In this document: one piece after another, positions 9,310 through 18,352 of the stretch | Numbering within the stretch: position 1 is the first letter of the stretch | Layout: the number at the start of each line of letters is the position of its first letter | Notes under the pieces: model-generated | Databases searched by the model: none | Seen by the model: the letters and a program-made list of their open reading frames with translations, nothing else | Told to the model about the DNA's origin: nothing | DNA from: Chitinophagia bacterium | GTDB lineage: Bacteria; Bacteroidota; Bacteroidia; Chitinophagales; Chitinophagaceae | Direction of reading: 5' to 3' | Assembly: GCA_009924165.1 (NCBI GenBank) | Contig: RFSD01000002.1 | Span: forward strand, 1 to 39,624 | DNA length: 39,624 nucleotides | Translations under genes and position numbers: made by a program

Positions 9310-10185
9310 TTATGAACGGATAATTTTATAATTCTTAAAATCAAATGGACGTATACCTGTTAATTTTTCAAAATAATACAACACAAATTTTTTGAAACTG
9401 AGTTTCTTTTTTGATACATCTAAATTAATGACCCAATTTTTTCGTTCTATCCTATCTAACATCACATTAGGATGTGTTCCTGTAAAGCGTTCTAAAGAAT
9501 CAAACTCAGAGAAATCATAAAAATCTGGACTTTGAATAATTTTTTCCATCTGTACATCATCATTCCAAAAAGCAGCACTCTCTTTTTGCTTTTTACGCAT
9601 TTGCTCAGGACTTTTCACCCACCCATAATGATAGATACTTGCATCAATGGCAGCGACTGGTAATTTTTGATGACCAATTCTAAAACCCTGCGCATCTCTA
9701 TAAGCACTAATGGCTTTGTTATTTCTAATGATCCTTATTTCATGCGCATACCATTTTCGACTATCCCCCACATAATCATAAGTGCCATAAAAATGTTTGT
9801 ACTTGAATAATAAGCCTTGTACTGGTAAATCGTCCTTGTATTTTTCACATGCAGCTCGAATGGAAGGATGGTATTTTTCATGCACCACTTCGTCTCCTTG
9901 AATATAAAACGCCCAATCAAAACTAGCATCAATTAATTGAAATGCTTTATTGGTTTCATCGGCTAAAACCACCCCGCCTTTTCTTAAATCTTTATTCCAA
10001 ACAGAGTGATGAATTTTAATTTTAGGATCGCCAATGGATTCAATTAATGAAATGGTCTCATCTGTCGAATCCCCAATTAAAACAATCATTTCGTCCACCA
10101 CGGGTAAAATAGAACGAATGGCTTCCAAGATAGGGAAGTCATTCACCACTGCATTCTTAATAATTGTAAACCCGGCAACCTTCAT
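9310..10185 (-). CDS. Glycosyltransferase-like protein (GT2 fold)
   Basis: FTIIKNAVVNDFPILEAIRSILPVVDEMIVLIGDSTDETISLIESI; WAFYIQGDEVVHE. Confidence 0.8.
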   Translation of the reverse strand: MKVAGFTIIKNAVVNDFPILEAIRSILPVVDEMIVLIGDSTDETISLIESIGDPKIKIHHSVWNKDLRKGGVVLADETNKAFQLIDASFDWAFYIQGDEVVHEKYHPSIRAACEKYKDDLPVQGLLFKYKHFYGTYDYVGDSRKWYAHEIRIIRNNKAISAYRDAQGFRIGHQKLPVAAIDASIYHYGWVKSPEQMRKKQKESAAFWNDDVQMEKIIQSPDFYDFSEFDSLERFTGTHPNVMLDRIERKNWVINLDVSKKKLSFKKFVLYYFEKLTGIRPFDFKNYKIIRS

Positions 10186-10265
10186 ATTCGCTTAATTGTT
10201 CTTCAAATAACCGAAATCTTTTGCAACTTGCCTATTGTTTTGCCTAAAGTTTGCTTGAAAGCAAT

Positions 10266-10273
10266 TAATTTTG
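10266..10273 (+). promoter_or_regulatory. Putative -7 element TAATTTTG for coaX operon
   Basis: Exact TAnnTTTG match 16 nt upstream of coaX ATG. Confidence 0.45.
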
Positions 10274-10289
10274 AAATACGAAAATCATT

Positions 10290-11015
10290 ATGTCTATAAC
10301 AATTTGTTTCGATTTTGGCAACACCCGATTAAAGGCAGCAATTTTTAAAGGCAACCAATTAGAAAAATTGGAGCTTTTAGAAAATGATGGGATTACATCT
10401 GTGCAAAAATTATTAGACCAATACCAGCCAAGTAAGACATTGCTTTCCTCTGTGATTCACCACAATAAAGCAATTGAAAGCTTATTGACCAATTATGGTC
10501 CATTTCATTTATTGGGACCGCAAACCAAATTAAATTTCACAACACCAGTAGGTAAACCAGAAACCATTGGAGCAGATCGCTTAGGACTTGTTGCAGCAGC
10601 TGTGGACTTATATCCAGCAGAACATAGTCTTGTCATTTGTCTTGGCACCTGTATCACCTATAATTTTGTCAATAATCGAGGGCAGTTTTTGGGAGGCAGT
10701 ATCTCTCCGGGGATGCAAATGCGTTTCAAGTCTATGAATGATTTAACAGCACTTTTACCATTAATTGACCCAGCTCCAAGCTTTGGCTTGGTTGGATATG
10801 ATACCAAAACCAACCTGCTTTCCGGAGTCGTTTTAGGGATGTCAGCTGAAATTAATGGTATAATTGATGCCTATGAGGCCAAATACAGCAAATTTAACGC
10901 CCTATTAACCGGTGGAGACCTTAGTTATTTTGTACCTCACTTAAAAAGAAGGATATTTGCCGACCCCAATTTAATATACAAAGGATTATATGCGATTAGT
11001 GAAAAAAATACTTAG
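10290..11015 (+). CDS. coaX: Type III pantothenate kinase
   Basis: CFDFGNTRLKAAIF, GADRLGLVAAA, VICLGTCITYNFV, GGSISPGMQMR, LTGGDL. Confidence 0.96.
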   Translation: MSITICFDFGNTRLKAAIFKGNQLEKLELLENDGITSVQKLLDQYQPSKTLLSSVIHHNKAIESLLTNYGPFHLLGPQTKLNFTTPVGKPETIGADRLGLVAAAVDLYPAEHSLVICLGTCITYNFVNNRGQFLGGSISPGMQMRFKSMNDLTALLPLIDPAPSFGLVGYDTKTNLLSGVVLGMSAEINGIIDAYEAKYSKFNALLTGGDLSYFVPHLKRRIFADPNLIYKGLYAISEKNT

Positions 11016-12375
11016 GTTAACCCCATTCATAGGACTTTTCTGTTTTATTGCCCCACTTAAGGCTCAGATCAATTCCCCGTTTTCAAGATTTGGCGTAGGT
11101 AACGAAGTTTACAACAGTCAAAATGCTGCGAACCAAGCTATGGGTGGATTAACTGCCGCATACACGCCCATAATGAATGGGGCTTTTGGGCAAAGCATTA
11201 ATTTTAACAATCCTGCTTCATACGGAGGAATCTACATGACCACATTTGATATTGGCTTGAATTTAACCAATATCAATCTTAAAAGAATAACGCCTGCAGG
11301 AAAAGAGAAATCCACTTATTTGATACCCAACTATATTGCAGTAGGTGTACCTATCAGTAAAGCAAAAAAAATTGGATTTGCATTTGGATTAAGACCACTG
11401 ACGCAAATTAATTATTCGGTAAATGATTTTTTATATGACCCTAAAATCGGGGATTCTGTCTACACAAACTACAAAGGTGAAGGCGGGATCAATCAAGTTT
11501 TTCTTGGAGTTGGTAAAAGTTGGAAGTATTTAAGTATTGGTATGAATACAGGTTATAATTTAGGCAGAAAGAAAATTGATGTAATAAAGGCGCTTTTATT
11601 CAATACTGATTCAACTTATTTTTATCAATCACAATCAAGTACCAACACAAGTTTTGGTGGTGTGTTTTTAAACCTCGGTGCACAAGGAGAATTTCCATTA
11701 TCAAGTTCAACGAATTCAGTTACTAAAGACAAAACAGAATATACAATTAGCTACGGCGGAACATATACACTTGACCAAAGATTAAATGGGAAGCAAGATG
11801 TTTTAAGATCGAATGGTACATTTACATCTACACAAGAAATCCCTGTTGATACTGCACTATTTCAAAAAAATATAAAGGGCATAGTAGAGCTACCAAGTAC
11901 GATCACTGCTGGTATTGCTTTACATAAAAAAATCACCACTGTTAGAGGTAACTATGATCAATGGGTGGTCGGTGTTGAATTGAATCAGTCTAACTGGAAG
12001 GACGGTTATAAATTCTATGGCGTGGCAGATCAAGTTCGAAATGCTACTATGTTTCGCGCAGGAGCTCAATTATGTCCTAATCCATATGCTTTTGAAAGTT
12101 ATTGGTCTACTGTTACGTATCGATTTGGCTTATTCAGTGGCAATGATTATATCAACATCAACAACAACGGATTAAAAGTGAACGGCTTAACAATGGGCTT
12201 GGGCTTACCTATCAGAAAGTACCGTTCCTACGATTACCAATTCACCTTATTGAATCTAGCTTTACAAGTAGGACGAAGAGGAAGTGGTACATCTAATTTC
12301 AAAGAAAATTTTGTTCAATTTACAGTGGGATATAGTTTAAGCGACGTCTGGTTCAATAAACGTAAATATGATTAA
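10990..12375 (+). CDS. Outer-membrane beta-barrel protein (conserved with coaX/lptC in Bacteroidota)
   Basis: Signal peptide, QINSPFSRFGVGNEVYNSQNAANQAMGGLTAAY and beta-barrel-like repeats; overlaps coaX by 26 nt and lptC by 8 nt. Confidence 0.8.
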   Translation: MRLVKKILRLTPFIGLFCFIAPLKAQINSPFSRFGVGNEVYNSQNAANQAMGGLTAAYTPIMNGAFGQSINFNNPASYGGIYMTTFDIGLNLTNINLKRITPAGKEKSTYLIPNYIAVGVPISKAKKIGFAFGLRPLTQINYSVNDFLYDPKIGDSVYTNYKGEGGINQVFLGVGKSWKYLSIGMNTGYNLGRKKIDVIKALLFNTDSTYFYQSQSSTNTSFGGVFLNLGAQGEFPLSSSTNSVTKDKTEYTISYGGTYTLDQRLNGKQDVLRSNGTFTSTQEIPVDTALFQKNIKGIVELPSTITAGIALHKKITTVRGNYDQWVVGVELNQSNWKDGYKFYGVADQVRNATMFRAGAQLCPNPYAFESYWSTVTYRFGLFSGNDYININNNGLKVNGLTMGLGLPIRKYRSYDYQFTLLNLALQVGRRGSGTSNFKENFVQFTVGYSLSDVWFNKRKYD

Positions 12376-12958
12376 TACAAGCCACCATAAAATATTTAAA
12401 ATAGCAGTTGCTTGTTTGAGTAGCTGCTTTTTTATGGCTGCATGTGAGAATGATGCAGATGCTGTAAAAGCGTTAGGCACAAGAGTTAACGGAATTGATG
12501 TTGGAAAAGATGTTGCTATTTATGTAAGTAATGATGGTAAATTAGGTGCAAAATTATCTGCGCCCTTGATGAATCGTTATTTAGAGGATAGTAGCAAAAT
12601 GATTGAGTTTCCTCAATCCATCCATGTAGACTTTTTCAAAGATAGCAATCAAATTGAGAGTCAGCTTTATGCAAAATATGCAAAATATAAAGAGACAGAA
12701 AATATTGTATACTTAAAAGACGATGTCGTTATTTTCAACACCCTTGGAGATACCTTATGGTGTAAGGAAATCTATTGGGATCAAAACACAGGCAAGTTTT
12801 ATACCGAGCAGGATGTGGTAGTGAAACAACATAGTCCATTGGCCAAAATTTATGGTAAGGGACTAGAAGCCAATCAAAATTTAACAGACATTCGTATCTT
12901 TAAACCACAACCAAATAGCTATGCCATCCTACAAGATAGCAGTAGCTTAAACCCTTAA
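12368..12958 (+). CDS. lptC: LPS export ABC transporter periplasmic protein LptC
   Basis: Lipoprotein signal (CFFMAACEN), SIHVDFFKDSNQIESQLYAKYAKYKETENIVYLKDDVVIFNTLGDTLWCKEIYWDQNTGKFYTEQDV: LptC/YrbK fold. Confidence 0.88.
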   Translation: MINTSHHKIFKIAVACLSSCFFMAACENDADAVKALGTRVNGIDVGKDVAIYVSNDGKLGAKLSAPLMNRYLEDSSKMIEFPQSIHVDFFKDSNQIESQLYAKYAKYKETENIVYLKDDVVIFNTLGDTLWCKEIYWDQNTGKFYTEQDVVVKQHSPLAKIYGKGLEANQNLTDIRIFKPQPNSYAILQDSSSLNP

Positions 12959-12968
12959 AATAAAGCAG

Positions 12969-13958
12969 ATGGAATATAGAAATATGGGCAAAACAGGGCT
13001 TCAATTAAGCGCATTAAGTTTTGGAAGCTGGGTGACATTTCATAAGCAAATAGACGACCGCATAGCGGATGAATTAATGGGTATTGCATATGATGCGGGT
13101 GTGAACTTTTTTGACAATGCAGAAGTTTATGCAGCTGGGGAGAGTGAGAAAATGATGGGTCGAATTTTAAGTCAAAAAAAATGGGATAGAACTTCTATCG
13201 TACTTTCTTCAAAAGCTTATTTTGGATGGAGAGGGAAAGCCAATAAGCCTAATCAAACAGGATTAAGTAGAAAGCATTTAACAGAAGCATGTCATGAGGC
13301 ATTACAAAGACTACAAACAGATTACCTAGATTTATATTTTTGTCATCGTCCCGACAAGTCAAGTCCAATCGAAGAAGTGGTTCAGACAATGAACACTTTA
13401 ATACAGCAAGGAAAAATTTTGTATTGGGGTACCAGCGAATGGAGTGGCGTAGAGATCATGGAAGCGCATAGGGTTGCAGAAAAATACAGATTGATTGGCC
13501 CATCTATGGAACAGCCTCAATACAATATGTTTGAGCGCAATAAAATGGAAAACGAATTTGTAGAGATTTTTAAAAATGTGGGGTTGGGCACGACCATTTG
13601 GAGTCCTTTGGCTTCTGGATTATTAACTGGCAAGTACAACGATGGCATACCTGAGGGATCTAGGATGCAAATTGAAGGGTATGAATGGTTAAGAGACAGG
13701 ATGTTGATGCATGATAAAATTGAGAAAGTGAAACAATTGAGTGCATTAGCAAAGGCATTGAAAGTGAGTACGGCATCATTGAGTATTGCATGGTGCATTA
13801 AAAATCCAAATGTATCTACTGCGATATTAGGCGCGACCAATAAAAATCAATTATTAGATAATTTAACTGCATTAGAAACGGCTACTTTATTGACCCCGGA
13901 GATCATGGAACAGATTGAAGGAATCATTGATACTAAACCCATATTACCAGAATGGTAA
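12969..13958 (+). CDS. Aldo/keto reductase (voltage-gated K+ channel beta-subunit-like)
   Basis: MEYRNMGKTGLQLSALSFGSWVTF, FFDNAEVYAAGESEKMMG, DYLDLYFCHRPD, WGTSEWSG. Confidence 0.94.
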   Translation: MEYRNMGKTGLQLSALSFGSWVTFHKQIDDRIADELMGIAYDAGVNFFDNAEVYAAGESEKMMGRILSQKKWDRTSIVLSSKAYFGWRGKANKPNQTGLSRKHLTEACHEALQRLQTDYLDLYFCHRPDKSSPIEEVVQTMNTLIQQGKILYWGTSEWSGVEIMEAHRVAEKYRLIGPSMEQPQYNMFERNKMENEFVEIFKNVGLGTTIWSPLASGLLTGKYNDGIPEGSRMQIEGYEWLRDRMLMHDKIEKVKQLSALAKALKVSTASLSIAWCIKNPNVSTAILGATNKNQLLDNLTALETATLLTPEIMEQIEGIIDTKPILPEW

Positions 13959-13986
13959 ACAGGAATTTTTCACTTAAAAACAAACT

Positions 13987-15222
13987 ATGATTTTTGCGAT
14001 TGTTGCATCTGTAATTTTAATTGGTTTTTTCTCTGGCTATGAGATTGGCTTTGTAAGTGCCAATCGCCTTAGTTTGGAATTAAAGAAAAAGCAAGGCAGC
14101 AGGTCAGGTAAAATCATTGCAGGCTTTCTAGAAGCCCCTACACAATTTATTGGTACTTGTTTAATTGGTCTCAATATTTCATTGGTTGTGTTTGGAATTT
14201 TATTTGAAGAACTATTGCATACCCATATCTGGAGTCGATTTGGTTTAGGAGAAGGCGCAATTTTAGTAGGCAATACGATTGTATCCACTTTCGTTATTTT
14301 ATTTATAGGAGAACTTGTGCCAAAAGCGATGTTTAAAGCAAGAGCCGCTTCCTTAATCAATACTTTTGCGCCACTAGCACAATTTTTCCATGTCTTATTT
14401 AAGCCACTCACTGTGTTATTAGTAAATACAGCACAATGGGTTTTAAGTAATTTATTTCAAGTTAAAATGGTGTATAAAAAAGAAGCGTTTACAAAAGTAG
14501 ACCTAGCCCATTTTATCCAACAAACCAATACGCATCAAGAACAACAAGAATTAAATACAGACTTATTTGAAAATGCTTTGAGCTTGCCTGACATCAAAGT
14601 GCGTAAATGTTTGGTGCCAAGAACAGAAATCGTTGGGGTAGAAATTCAAACGCCATTAGAAGAAGTAAAGACTGTATTCATTGAAACTAAATTAAGCAAA
14701 CTCATTGTTTACAATGATACCCTCGACAATATTGTTGGTTATATCCATCAGTTGGACTTATTTAAAAAGCCAAAAGATATTCAAGCCATTATTCACCCCA
14801 TCTTGTTGGTAACAGAGAGTATGAATGCTGCAGATTTAATTAATTTATTCTCTAAGAAAAGAAAAAGTATTGCATGGGTAGTGGATGAATTTGGTGGAAC
14901 GGCAGGTATTGTTACCATGGAAGATGTATTGGAAGAAATCTTTGGAGAAATCAATGACGAATATGATGAACAAGAGTTTTTAGAAAAGAAGCTTTCTGCC
15001 AATGAATACCTTTTTAGTGGTAGATTAGAATTGGACTATTTATATGAAAAATATGGTATAGACTTTGCAGTCGACAGTGCAGAGACTTTGAGTGGCTACC
15101 TCATCCATAAACATGAAGCAATTCCTAAAGTGCGTGAAGTGATCCATTTAAGCCATTTTGATGCAGAAATACTTTTAGTAAGTGATACCAGAATTGAGAA
15201 AGTAAAGCTTACCATCCACTAG
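13987..15222 (+). CDS. Hemolysin family protein (CNNM transmembrane + CBS pair + CorC-HlyC domain)
   Basis: N-terminal DUF21-like TM region, VRKCLVPRTEIVGV, WVVDEFGGTAGIVTMEDVLEEIFGEINDEYDE. Confidence 0.94.
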   Translation: MIFAIVASVILIGFFSGYEIGFVSANRLSLELKKKQGSRSGKIIAGFLEAPTQFIGTCLIGLNISLVVFGILFEELLHTHIWSRFGLGEGAILVGNTIVSTFVILFIGELVPKAMFKARAASLINTFAPLAQFFHVLFKPLTVLLVNTAQWVLSNLFQVKMVYKKEAFTKVDLAHFIQQTNTHQEQQELNTDLFENALSLPDIKVRKCLVPRTEIVGVEIQTPLEEVKTVFIETKLSKLIVYNDTLDNIVGYIHQLDLFKKPKDIQAIIHPILLVTESMNAADLINLFSKKRKSIAWVVDEFGGTAGIVTMEDVLEEIFGEINDEYDEQEFLEKKLSANEYLFSGRLELDYLYEKYGIDFAVDSAETLSGYLIHKHEAIPKVREVIHLSHFDAEILLVSDTRIEKVKLTIH

Positions 15223-15238
15223 TACTATTTTTAGTATT

Positions 15239-15288
15239 TGAGCCCTCATTTTGCCCCATAAGCCTTAACTTTAGGGCTCATTCTTTTT
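15239..15288 (+). terminator. Hairpin/terminator between hemolysin gene and tatC
   Basis: TGAGCCCT (15239-15246)/AGGGCTCA (15273-15280) perfect 8-bp stem followed by TTCTTTTT. Confidence 0.6.
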
Positions 15289-15293
15289 AATCC

Positions 15294-16145
15294 ATGGCAC
15301 TATTTAATCGTTTAAATCCAAAAGATGGTTCCGAGATGTCTTTTATTGATCATCTCGAAGTATTAAGAGGTACCATCGTACGATCTGCAGCAGCCATTTT
15401 AGTGATGGCATTGGTGATATTTATAAAGCGTGACTGGATCATGGATAATGTAATCACAGGACCAATCCAACCAGATTTTATTACCTATCGTTTATTTTGC
15501 GAGTTCAGTCATTGGGCACATTTAGGAGATGCGTTGTGTATGCCTGCTGTAAAAGTGACCATGCAAAGCACCACATTTGGAGGACAGTTTTTGAGTAGCA
15601 TTAGCATGGCGATTGTGGGTGGAATCATCACCGCTTTCCCTTTTATTTTTTATCAATTTTGGTCCTTTATCAAACCCGCTTTAAAAGAGAATGAATTGAG
15701 AAATACTAGATTCATGATTTTTTGGGTGTCCTTCTTTTTCTTTTTAGGTGCCGCTTTTGGATTTTTCATACTTGGTCCATTCACTTTTAATTTCTTAGCA
15801 AGTTTCCAATTAGGCACAAAGAATGTTATCACTACTATGCCTACTTTTGCAGACTATTTAGATAATTTAACCAATTTGATATTGGGTTGTGGTATTGCTT
15901 TTGAATTACCTGTATTGACTTTTTTATTGACAAAAATCGGCATGGTCACTCCTAAATTCTTGAGTGGCGCACGTAAATATGCAGCAGTAGTGATTTTGAT
16001 TGTCGCTGCATTCATTACACCAAGTCCAGATTGGTATAGTCAGTTATTGGTTTTTATCCCTCTATACTCCTTATTTGAATTAAGTATAGTTGTATCAAGA
16101 TGGGCTTATAAATCTGTGCAGAAGGCAGAAGCTGAATGGGAATAA
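15294..16145 (+). CDS. tatC: Twin-arginine translocase subunit TatC
   Basis: EMSFIDHLEVLRGTIVRS, multi-TM, GMVTPKFLSGARKYAAVVILIVAAFITPSPDWYSQLLVFIPLYSLFELSI. Confidence 0.96.
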   Translation: MALFNRLNPKDGSEMSFIDHLEVLRGTIVRSAAAILVMALVIFIKRDWIMDNVITGPIQPDFITYRLFCEFSHWAHLGDALCMPAVKVTMQSTTFGGQFLSSISMAIVGGIITAFPFIFYQFWSFIKPALKENELRNTRFMIFWVSFFFFLGAAFGFFILGPFTFNFLASFQLGTKNVITTMPTFADYLDNLTNLILGCGIAFELPVLTFLLTKIGMVTPKFLSGARKYAAVVILIVAAFITPSPDWYSQLLVFIPLYSLFELSIVVSRWAYKSVQKAEAEWE

Positions 16146-16177
16146 ATTAATATAGCAACAATTTAAAATCGATTCTT

Positions 16178-16630
16178 ATGGAATATATTTTTGATCCTTC
16201 AAAACCAATCGCATTGGGCGCAGACCATGCTGGCGTAGCTTACAAACAAGAAGTAAAAGAGTGGCTCGAAAAAAAAGGCTATCAAGTCAAAGATTTTGGC
16301 ACCTATTCTACCGACTCTGTGGATTATCCAGATTTTGCACATCCCACTGCGTTAAGTGTGGCATCTGGAGAAGCAGCATTTGGTATTTTATTTTGTGGTT
16401 CTGCAAATGGTGTTGCCATTACAGCCAATAAGCACGCAGCTGTTAGAGCAGGTTTATGCTGGTTACCCGAGATTGCTGAATTAACACGACTACACAATGA
16501 CGCCAATATAATCTGTGTGCCTGCAAGATTTGTGAGTATTGAATCTGCTATTGAAATGATCAACGTATTTATGACAACGGCATTTGAAGGGGGAAGGCAT
16601 CAAGGAAGAGTCAATAAGATCAGTTGTTAA
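16178..16630 (+). CDS. rpiB: Ribose 5-phosphate isomerase B
   Basis: IALGADHAGVAYKQEV, DFGTYSTDSVDYPDFA, LFCGSANGVAITANKHAAVRAGLCW, GGRHQGRV. Confidence 0.96.
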   Translation: MEYIFDPSKPIALGADHAGVAYKQEVKEWLEKKGYQVKDFGTYSTDSVDYPDFAHPTALSVASGEAAFGILFCGSANGVAITANKHAAVRAGLCWLPEIAELTRLHNDANIICVPARFVSIESAIEMINVFMTTAFEGGRHQGRVNKISC

Positions 16631-16696
16631 ACCAACAAGATCTTCAAAAAATCATTACATTTATAATCAACTATGCTCATTTTAAAATTAATCAAC

Positions 16697-18151
16697 ATGC
16701 GTAAAATTTTTATTGTACTGCTAAGTTTGAGTATCGGATTTGTGAACGCGCAAACCATCGATGCCAACACTGCAGCTAAAACCATCACAGCAGCGGGCTT
16801 AAAAAAACATCTTAGCATTATTGCTGGGGAGGAAATGCAAGGTAGAGAAACAGGAACAGAAGGAGAAAGAAAAGCGGCTAGCTATTTAGTAAGCCAATAC
16901 AAGCAAATGGATCTTACACCAGGTAACGCTGGATCTTACAGAATGCCATTTAGTTTGTTTCAAGATAAAGTAACAATGTCAAGTTTAAAAGTAAACGGTA
17001 CTAGCTATACTTTAGACAAAGACTTCTGGATCAGCGCAGCTACTGCACCACAAAAATTATTTACAAGTGCAGAAGTATTTTATGTAGGGTCTGAATTCAA
17101 TGACAAGTCTACTTTGGATGTTAGAGGTAAATTGTTAATCAGCTCAGAAGGAAAAGAAAGAGCCATAAGTAAAACAATGGCTGCACAAAAATTAGGCGCG
17201 ATTGGTATCATCAATATTGCAAAAACAAATCCATCTATGCCGAGCAACTTAACTGGCAGAATGGCTTTTACTGCGAATACCAATACTTTTTTGAGTATGA
17301 CTGTTTCTAAAACTGTTGGTGCTGCTATATTAGGCGGAACAAAAGAATTCAGTGATCAAGAATGGGAAACATTGCCAGTTGGAAAATATACTGCAGCGAT
17401 TGAATGGTTAGCAGACAAAACAAATGCTACTGTAGCAAGTGCCAATGTTATTGCGTACATGCCAAGCAAAGAAAAAACTGATGAGTACTTATTCATCACG
17501 AGTCACTATGACCACGAAGGCGTTAAAAACGGTGTGATTTATTATGGTGCAGATGATGATGGATCAGGCACCACAGGCGTATTAGCAATTGCAGAAGCAT
17601 TTGCAAAAGCAAGAAAAAAAGGATTTAGTCCAAAAAGAAATATTGTATTCATGAATGTATCGGGAGAAGAAAAAGGACTGTTAGGCTCTAAATATTATGG
17701 TGACCATCCTATTTTCCCAATGGAAAAAACAACTGCCGATTTAAACATTGATATGATTGGTCGTATAGATCCAACCTACAAAGGAGATTCAATGAACTAT
17801 GTATATGTCATTGGTGAAGATAAGTTGAGTAGCGATTTACAGCCTATCACAGACAAGGTGAATAAAAACTACAATATGGAATTGGATAGAAGATTCAACG
17901 ATCCAAAAGATCCAAACCGTTTTTATTATAGAAGCGACCATTACAATTTTGCTGCAAAAGGCGTACCTGTTATATTCTACTTCAACGGTACACACGCAGA
18001 CTACCATAAACCAACAGATAGAGTGGAGAAAATCAATTTTGATTTGATGGAAAAAAGAACAAGAATCATTTTTGAAACTGCATGGGAGATGGCAACAAGA
18101 GAAGATATGTTAAAGCGCGATATGCCTTTGAATATGCCTCCTACAAGATAG
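16697..18151 (+). CDS. M28 family peptidase, secreted (PA-domain-like insertion)
   Basis: Signal peptide MRKIFIVLLSLSIGFVNAQ; FITSHYDHEGV, GADDDGSGTTGVL, VSGEEKGLLGS, NIDMIGR, SDHYNFAAKGVPVIFYFNGTHADYH. The start at 16697 is preferred over 16673. Confidence 0.93.
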   Translation: MRKIFIVLLSLSIGFVNAQTIDANTAAKTITAAGLKKHLSIIAGEEMQGRETGTEGERKAASYLVSQYKQMDLTPGNAGSYRMPFSLFQDKVTMSSLKVNGTSYTLDKDFWISAATAPQKLFTSAEVFYVGSEFNDKSTLDVRGKLLISSEGKERAISKTMAAQKLGAIGIINIAKTNPSMPSNLTGRMAFTANTNTFLSMTVSKTVGAAILGGTKEFSDQEWETLPVGKYTAAIEWLADKTNATVASANVIAYMPSKEKTDEYLFITSHYDHEGVKNGVIYYGADDDGSGTTGVLAIAEAFAKARKKGFSPKRNIVFMNVSGEEKGLLGSKYYGDHPIFPMEKTTADLNIDMIGRIDPTYKGDSMNYVYVIGEDKLSSDLQPITDKVNKNYNMELDRRFNDPKDPNRFYYRSDHYNFAAKGVPVIFYFNGTHADYHKPTDRVEKINFDLMEKRTRIIFETAWEMATREDMLKRDMPLNMPPTR

Positions 18152-18169
18152 TCCAAATCTAATTGCATA

Positions 18170-18202
18170 AAAAATGCCCCTTCATTTTGAAGGGGCATTT
18201 TT
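18170..18202 (+). terminator. Rho-independent terminator of M28 peptidase gene
   Basis: AAAAATGCCCCTTC-ATTTT-GAAGGGGCATTTTT. Confidence 0.92.
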
Positions 18203-18232
18203 ATTTCTTATATATTTTTATACAATATTATT

Positions 18233-18339
18233 GTTTGAAAGAAATACTAATCCGAGCGAGAAGACGTGAATGAGCGTCTGATGGAAGCCCGTAAATTCCT
18301 CTTGCGAGCGTGAGCGAGGATTAGGTATTTTTTCGAACG
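18233..18339. repeat. MITE-like / palindromic structured element
   Basis: GTTTGAAAGAAATACTAATCC (18233-18253) pairs with GGATTAGGTATTTTTTCGAAC (18318-18338) as 20 bp with two single-nt bulges; internal hairpins AGACG/CGTCT and GGAA/TTCC; flanked by TATTATT at 18226-18232 and 18340-18346. Confidence 0.55.
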
Positions 18340-18352
18340 TATTATTATGGGA

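Noticed and set aside
10245-10265. TTGCTTGAAAGCAA palindrome upstream of coaX
   Set aside because: Short with a tiny loop and AT-rich context; no evidence beyond chance.
14037-14411. 124-aa minus-strand ORF inside the CNNM hemolysin gene
   Set aside because: Antisense to a clear TM-domain coding region; low-complexity translation without family features.
18262-18300. CTGATGG...GTAAA sequence inside the 18.2-kb element resembling a hammerhead ribozyme core
   Set aside because: Core is CTGATGG rather than CUGAUGA, there is no GAAA at the right position, and no UH cleavage site precedes the candidate stem I.
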